A stretch of 7,533 bases of DNA from Kaiparowitsia sp041742695 (GTDB lineage: Bacteria; Cyanobacteriota; Cyanobacteriia; Elainellales; Elainellaceae), in contig JBGTOF010000126.1 of NCBI GenBank assembly GCA_041742695.1, positions 1 through 7,533 on the forward strand, read 5' to 3'. A program made the position numbers and the translations under genes. Each line of letters begins with the position of its first letter. Position 1 is the stretch's first letter. The notes under the pieces are model-generated. The model saw nothing but the letters and a program-made list of their open reading frames with translations, had not been told where the DNA came from and ran no database searches. Positions 5,199 to 7,533 of this stretch are shown here, one piece after another.

Positions 5199-6698
5199 AT
5201 GGCTAGTTTGTGGTCGTTTTCTGGCAGATACAAAGTTCTGCATATGACCTGGATTGCGTTTTTTCTGACGTTTGTGGTTTGGTTTAATTTTGCGCCTTTG
5301 GCGACAGCAGCCCGAACAGAATTGGGGCTGACGGATGAGCAGATGCGGACGATTGCCATTTGTAATGTGGCGCTGACGGTTCCCGCTCGCATTATTGTGG
5401 GCATGATTTTGGATCGGTTTGGCCCGCGTCTGACCTATTCGTGTTTGCTTATTTATGCGGCGTTTCCATGCATGGCGTTTGCCCTAGCGCAAAATTTTGA
5501 ACAGATGGTCTATTCTCGGCTGGCGCTCAGCATTGTGGGCTGTGGGTTTGTGATTGGCATTCGCATGGTGGCGGAATGGTTTGATTCGAGAGAAATTGGG
5601 CTGGCTGAAGGCATCTATGGCGGCTGGGGCAATTTTGGCTCGGCTGGGGCAGCGTTTACACTGCCGTCGATTGCGATCGGGCTGGCGTTTTTGTCGGCTG
5701 GGCAGGTGAACTGGCGGTTGGCGATCGCCCTAACCGGCATTGTGGCAGCGGTCTACGGGGTGGTTTATTACTTCAACGTGACCGATACCCCACCAGGCAA
5801 GGTTTATCAACGCCCGCTCAGCAGTGCCGGTATGGAAGTGACCAGTCAGCGCGACTTTTGGTTTTTGCTAATATCCAATATCCCTCTGGTAGGCGTGTTG
5901 GGGTTAATCGCGTGGCGCTTGACCAATGTGGGATTTATCGACCGCCAAGCGCTGCTCTGGGTCGTCATCGTTCTGGTGGCGCTGTATGCGTTTCAGGCAT
6001 ACAACATTTGGCAGGCCAACAAACCCCTAATGACGGGAGCGCTGCGCTATCCGGCGGCTGAGCGCTACAAGTTTTCACAGGTGTTTAACTTAGAGCTAGC
6101 CTATGTGGCCACCTTTGGCTCTGAGTTGGCGGTGGTGTCGATGCTGCCGGCCTACTTTGAACGGGGGTTTGGGCTGGCGGCAACGATGGCGGGGGCAGTA
6201 GCAGGCATGTATGCCTTTATGAACATTGTGGCGCGCCCCGGCGGCGGCTGGATTTCGGACAAAATTGGCAGCCGGAAGTGGACGCTGGCGGCCACTATTG
6301 GCGGCACGGGTATTTCCTATCTATTGTTTAGCGCTTTTGGACAAGGGATTCCCATTGTGCTGGTGGTGTTAATGACGATGCTGGCCTCCTTTTTTGTGAT
6401 GGCCGCAGAGGGTGCCACCTATGCCATTGTGCCGCTGGTTAAGCCACGCATTACGGGTCAAATTGCAGGCAATGTGGGTGCCTATGGCAACGTGGGCGCT
6501 GTGGTTTATCTCACGATCTATAGCTTGTTGCCGCAGGGGGTGGCAGGCGATCGCCTGCTGTTTCAAATGCTGGGCTGTGTTGCGCTAGTCGTGGCGTTTT
6601 GCAATGCGTTCACGCTGAAAGAGGTGTCGGGGTCTCATGTTGACGAGCCTGTGCCTGTGGCCGCGACAGCTCAGGCAGAACCGGGTGATCGCTACTAG
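5199..6698 (+). CDS. nrtP: Nitrate/nitrite permease, NNP (NarK/NrtP) family of the major facilitator superfamily
   Basis: A 499-residue inner-membrane transporter of the expected length with about 12 hydrophobic spans. Both nitrate-porter signatures are present: GWGNFGSAGAA (142-152) and GNVGAYGNVGAV (424-435). Arg64 (in NVALTVPAR) and Arg346 (in NIVARPGGGW) fall where the two substrate-binding arginines of Escherichia coli NarK (R89, R305) lie, and LDRFGPR (71-77) and SDKIGSRK (353-360) are the usual major-facilitator loop motifs between paired helices. In cyanobacteria NrtP (also called NapA) imports nitrate and nitrite and replaces the ABC-type NrtABCD system. A purine-rich GGGGGGAAGG ends 4 nt before the ATG, which fixes the start. 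The last 25 residues are a polar cytoplasmic tail. Nitrate and nitrite reductase genes are not in the window. NtcA control is plausible from the upstream site but that site is far away. Confidence 0.93.
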   Translation: MASLWSFSGRYKVLHMTWIAFFLTFVVWFNFAPLATAARTELGLTDEQMRTIAICNVALTVPARIIVGMILDRFGPRLTYSCLLIYAAFPCMAFALAQNFEQMVYSRLALSIVGCGFVIGIRMVAEWFDSREIGLAEGIYGGWGNFGSAGAAFTLPSIAIGLAFLSAGQVNWRLAIALTGIVAAVYGVVYYFNVTDTPPGKVYQRPLSSAGMEVTSQRDFWFLLISNIPLVGVLGLIAWRLTNVGFIDRQALLWVVIVLVALYAFQAYNIWQANKPLMTGALRYPAAERYKFSQVFNLELAYVATFGSELAVVSMLPAYFERGFGLAATMAGAVAGMYAFMNIVARPGGGWISDKIGSRKWTLAATIGGTGISYLLFSAFGQGIPIVLVVLMTMLASFFVMAAEGATYAIVPLVKPRITGQIAGNVGAYGNVGAVVYLTIYSLLPQGVAGDRLLFQMLGCVALVVAFCNAFTLKEVSGSHVDEPVPVAATAQAEPGDRY

Positions 6699-6759
6699 TC
6701 GCTATTCGTCACCGCTATTACGGGATGGATCATTAAACAGATGTCCCGACGTTGCGATG

Positions 6760-6813
6760 GGCTCAGTAAAGGCCAAGGTCTGGCATCCCGGCCTTGGCTT
6801 GCACCCCTGAGCC
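6760..6813 (+). terminator. Nested hairpin downstream of nrtP, possible terminator or 3' stabiliser
   Basis: Outer arms GGCTCAG (6760-6766) and CTGAGCC (6807-6813) enclose inner arms GCCAAGG (6772-6778) and CCTTGGC (6792-6798). Inner pairing extends by a wobble pair and an A-T pair. No T run follows, so it is not a textbook intrinsic terminator; it begins 61 bp past the stop codon. Confidence 0.45.
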
Positions 6814-6877
6814 GCTCACCTCACTCTTGTCACTCTAGGGATAGAGCGGATAGGAGTCCCCGTCTTTTTGTGAGATC

Positions 6878-6902
6878 CCATTCGTAACGCGGTTACGAAT
6901 GG
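6878..6902. promoter_or_regulatory. Strong palindrome upstream of the ClC gene, operator or hairpin
   Basis: CCATTCGTAAC (6878-6888), spacer GCG, then GTTACGAATGG (6892-6902): eleven perfect base pairs with a three-base centre. It ends 68 bp before the ClC start codon. No T run follows. It could be a repressor-binding site or an RNA hairpin in the leader. Confidence 0.45.
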
Positions 6903-6913
6903 CAGGATGCTCC

Positions 6914-6934
6914 ATGAACTCAATGATGAACTCA
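6914..6934. repeat. Short tandem repeat ATGAACTCA, period 12
   Basis: ATGAACTCA occurs at 6914-6922 and 6926-6934, separated by ATG, just downstream of the large palindrome and before the ClC ribosome site. Confidence 0.4.
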
Positions 6935-6970
6935 AGTTGGATCTGACGCCGTTTGCTATCAGGAGAGCCT

Positions 6971-7533
6971 ATGTCCACCCTGCCTGCTGAGACTTCAGAT
7001 GCGATCGCCCCGTCCTCCTCACTACCGCCGCTGCAGTTAGATATCACTTATGCTCACATCATTATGTGGGCTGGAGCGATCGGTATCGTGGGCGGCATCG
7101 TAGCCACCGCCTATTACGCCCTGATAGAAAGCTCGATGCATCTGGTGTGGCACACCCTACCAGCACTTCTAGATCCCTACTTTACCTCGCGTTTTTCTGC
7201 ATCCAACTATGTTTGGATCGCAACCACCCTGGGCGGCTTTCTGGTGGGCGTTACACTCTATCTCATGGGGCTACCGGGCGAGGTGTCGCTGGTGGTGGAT
7301 AAGGTGCATGACCCAGGTCGCATTGATATTCGACAGACGCCTGCGATGGTGATCGCATCGCTATTCTCTATCGTGGCAGGGGGCAGCGCCGGGCCAGAAG
7401 CCCCCCTGGTGCAAGTCAACGGCAGCATGGGCGGTTGGCTCGCCGAACGCCTCAGCCTCTCGGCCTACACCACTCGCATTCTCACGCTGTGCGGCATGTC
7501 TGCTGCCCTAGGTGCATTCTTTGGCGCGCCTCT
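6971..7533 (+). CDS. ClC-family chloride channel/antiporter, N-terminal part (3' end beyond window)
   Basis: ATG 6971 follows AGGAG (6961-6965) by 5 nt, and 187 complete codons run open to the right edge. After a polar N-terminus of about 25 residues come a membrane span (30-52, AHIIMWAGAIGIVGGIVATA), a second one (81-99) and a third around 124-138. The key ClC motif is GGSAGPEAPLVQ (137-148). It aligns with the G(K/R)EGP filter segment of Escherichia coli ClC-ec1 and keeps the gating glutamate (Glu143 here, E148 there). The other filter segment GSGIP is not seen; the corresponding place reads GLPGEVSLVVDK (100-111), as in divergent bacterial ClC proteins. Role: chloride (or other anion) movement across the cytoplasmic membrane; channel or proton-coupled exchange cannot be decided from this part. 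An HIP1 site lies within codons 11-13. Confidence 0.85.
   Translation, partial: MSTLPAETSDAIAPSSSLPPLQLDITYAHIIMWAGAIGIVGGIVATAYYALIESSMHLVWHTLPALLDPYFTSRFSASNYVWIATTLGGFLVGVTLYLMGLPGEVSLVVDKVHDPGRIDIRQTPAMVIASLFSIVAGGSAGPEAPLVQVNGSMGGWLAERLSLSAYTTRILTLCGMSAALGAFFGAP

Noticed and set aside
6835..7047. 70-residue minus-strand frame
   Set aside because: The sequence looks protein-like in part, but it lies antisense over the well-supported ClC start and its ribosome site.
1..7533. CRISPR array, tRNA or rRNA genes
   Set aside because: No regularly spaced repeats and no tRNA- or rRNA-like sequence were seen on either strand.

Overview
The window looks like cyanobacterial chromosome. Six perfect copies of the HIP1 octamer GCGATCGC are scattered through it (365-372, 2867-2874, 3733-3740, 5721-5728, 6547-6554, 7001-7008). 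The protein types also fit: a PPC-domain protein with an EEYGH motif, IS1- and IS5-type insertion sequences, an NrtP-type nitrate permease and a perfect GTA-N8-TAC NtcA-type site. The genus cannot be fixed from this stretch; a filamentous cyanobacterium is a guess.

Layout. 1-900 (minus) is the N-terminal 300 codons of a large PPC-domain protein that runs off the left edge. 1024-1337 is a small non-autonomous element: about 294 bp, 18-bp inverted ends, 10-bp target duplication, and a short transposase-like remnant inside. 1487-2402 is a 900-bp IS1-family element with 12-bp perfect ends and an exact 8-bp target duplication; its transposase is broken by several one-base deletions and a nonsense codon. 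2565-2858 is the N-terminal stub of an IS5-family transposase. Near 2830 the sequence changes from an AT-rich, IS-littered zone to GC-richer core-like DNA, so this point looks like a rearrangement border.

3134-4423 (plus) encodes a flavin-dependent oxidoreductase of the MSMEG_0569 type, a family usually found with the Nit1C (nitrilase / cyanide-nitrogen) gene set; none of the other Nit1C genes is visible here. Converging on it is a possible 66-residue single-pass membrane protein (4450-4650, minus). Just upstream of that small ORF lies a 26-bp palindrome with 9-bp perfect arms and a GTA-N8-TAC core (4697-4722), a strong candidate NtcA site. A 476-bp stretch without a convincing gene follows, then nrtP (5199-6698, plus), an NNP-family nitrate/nitrite permease with both family signatures. 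Downstream are a nested hairpin (6760-6813) and an 11-bp-arm palindrome (6878-6902), then the start of a ClC-family chloride channel/antiporter gene (6971 to the right edge).

How the genes may work together. The middle of the window reads as a nitrogen-related locus: an oxidoreductase linked by family to organic-nitrogen or cyanide use, a nitrate permease, and an NtcA-type site between them. That link is inference from families and position; no regulation was measured. The left third is a mobile-element graveyard next to a surface/secreted-type protein gene.
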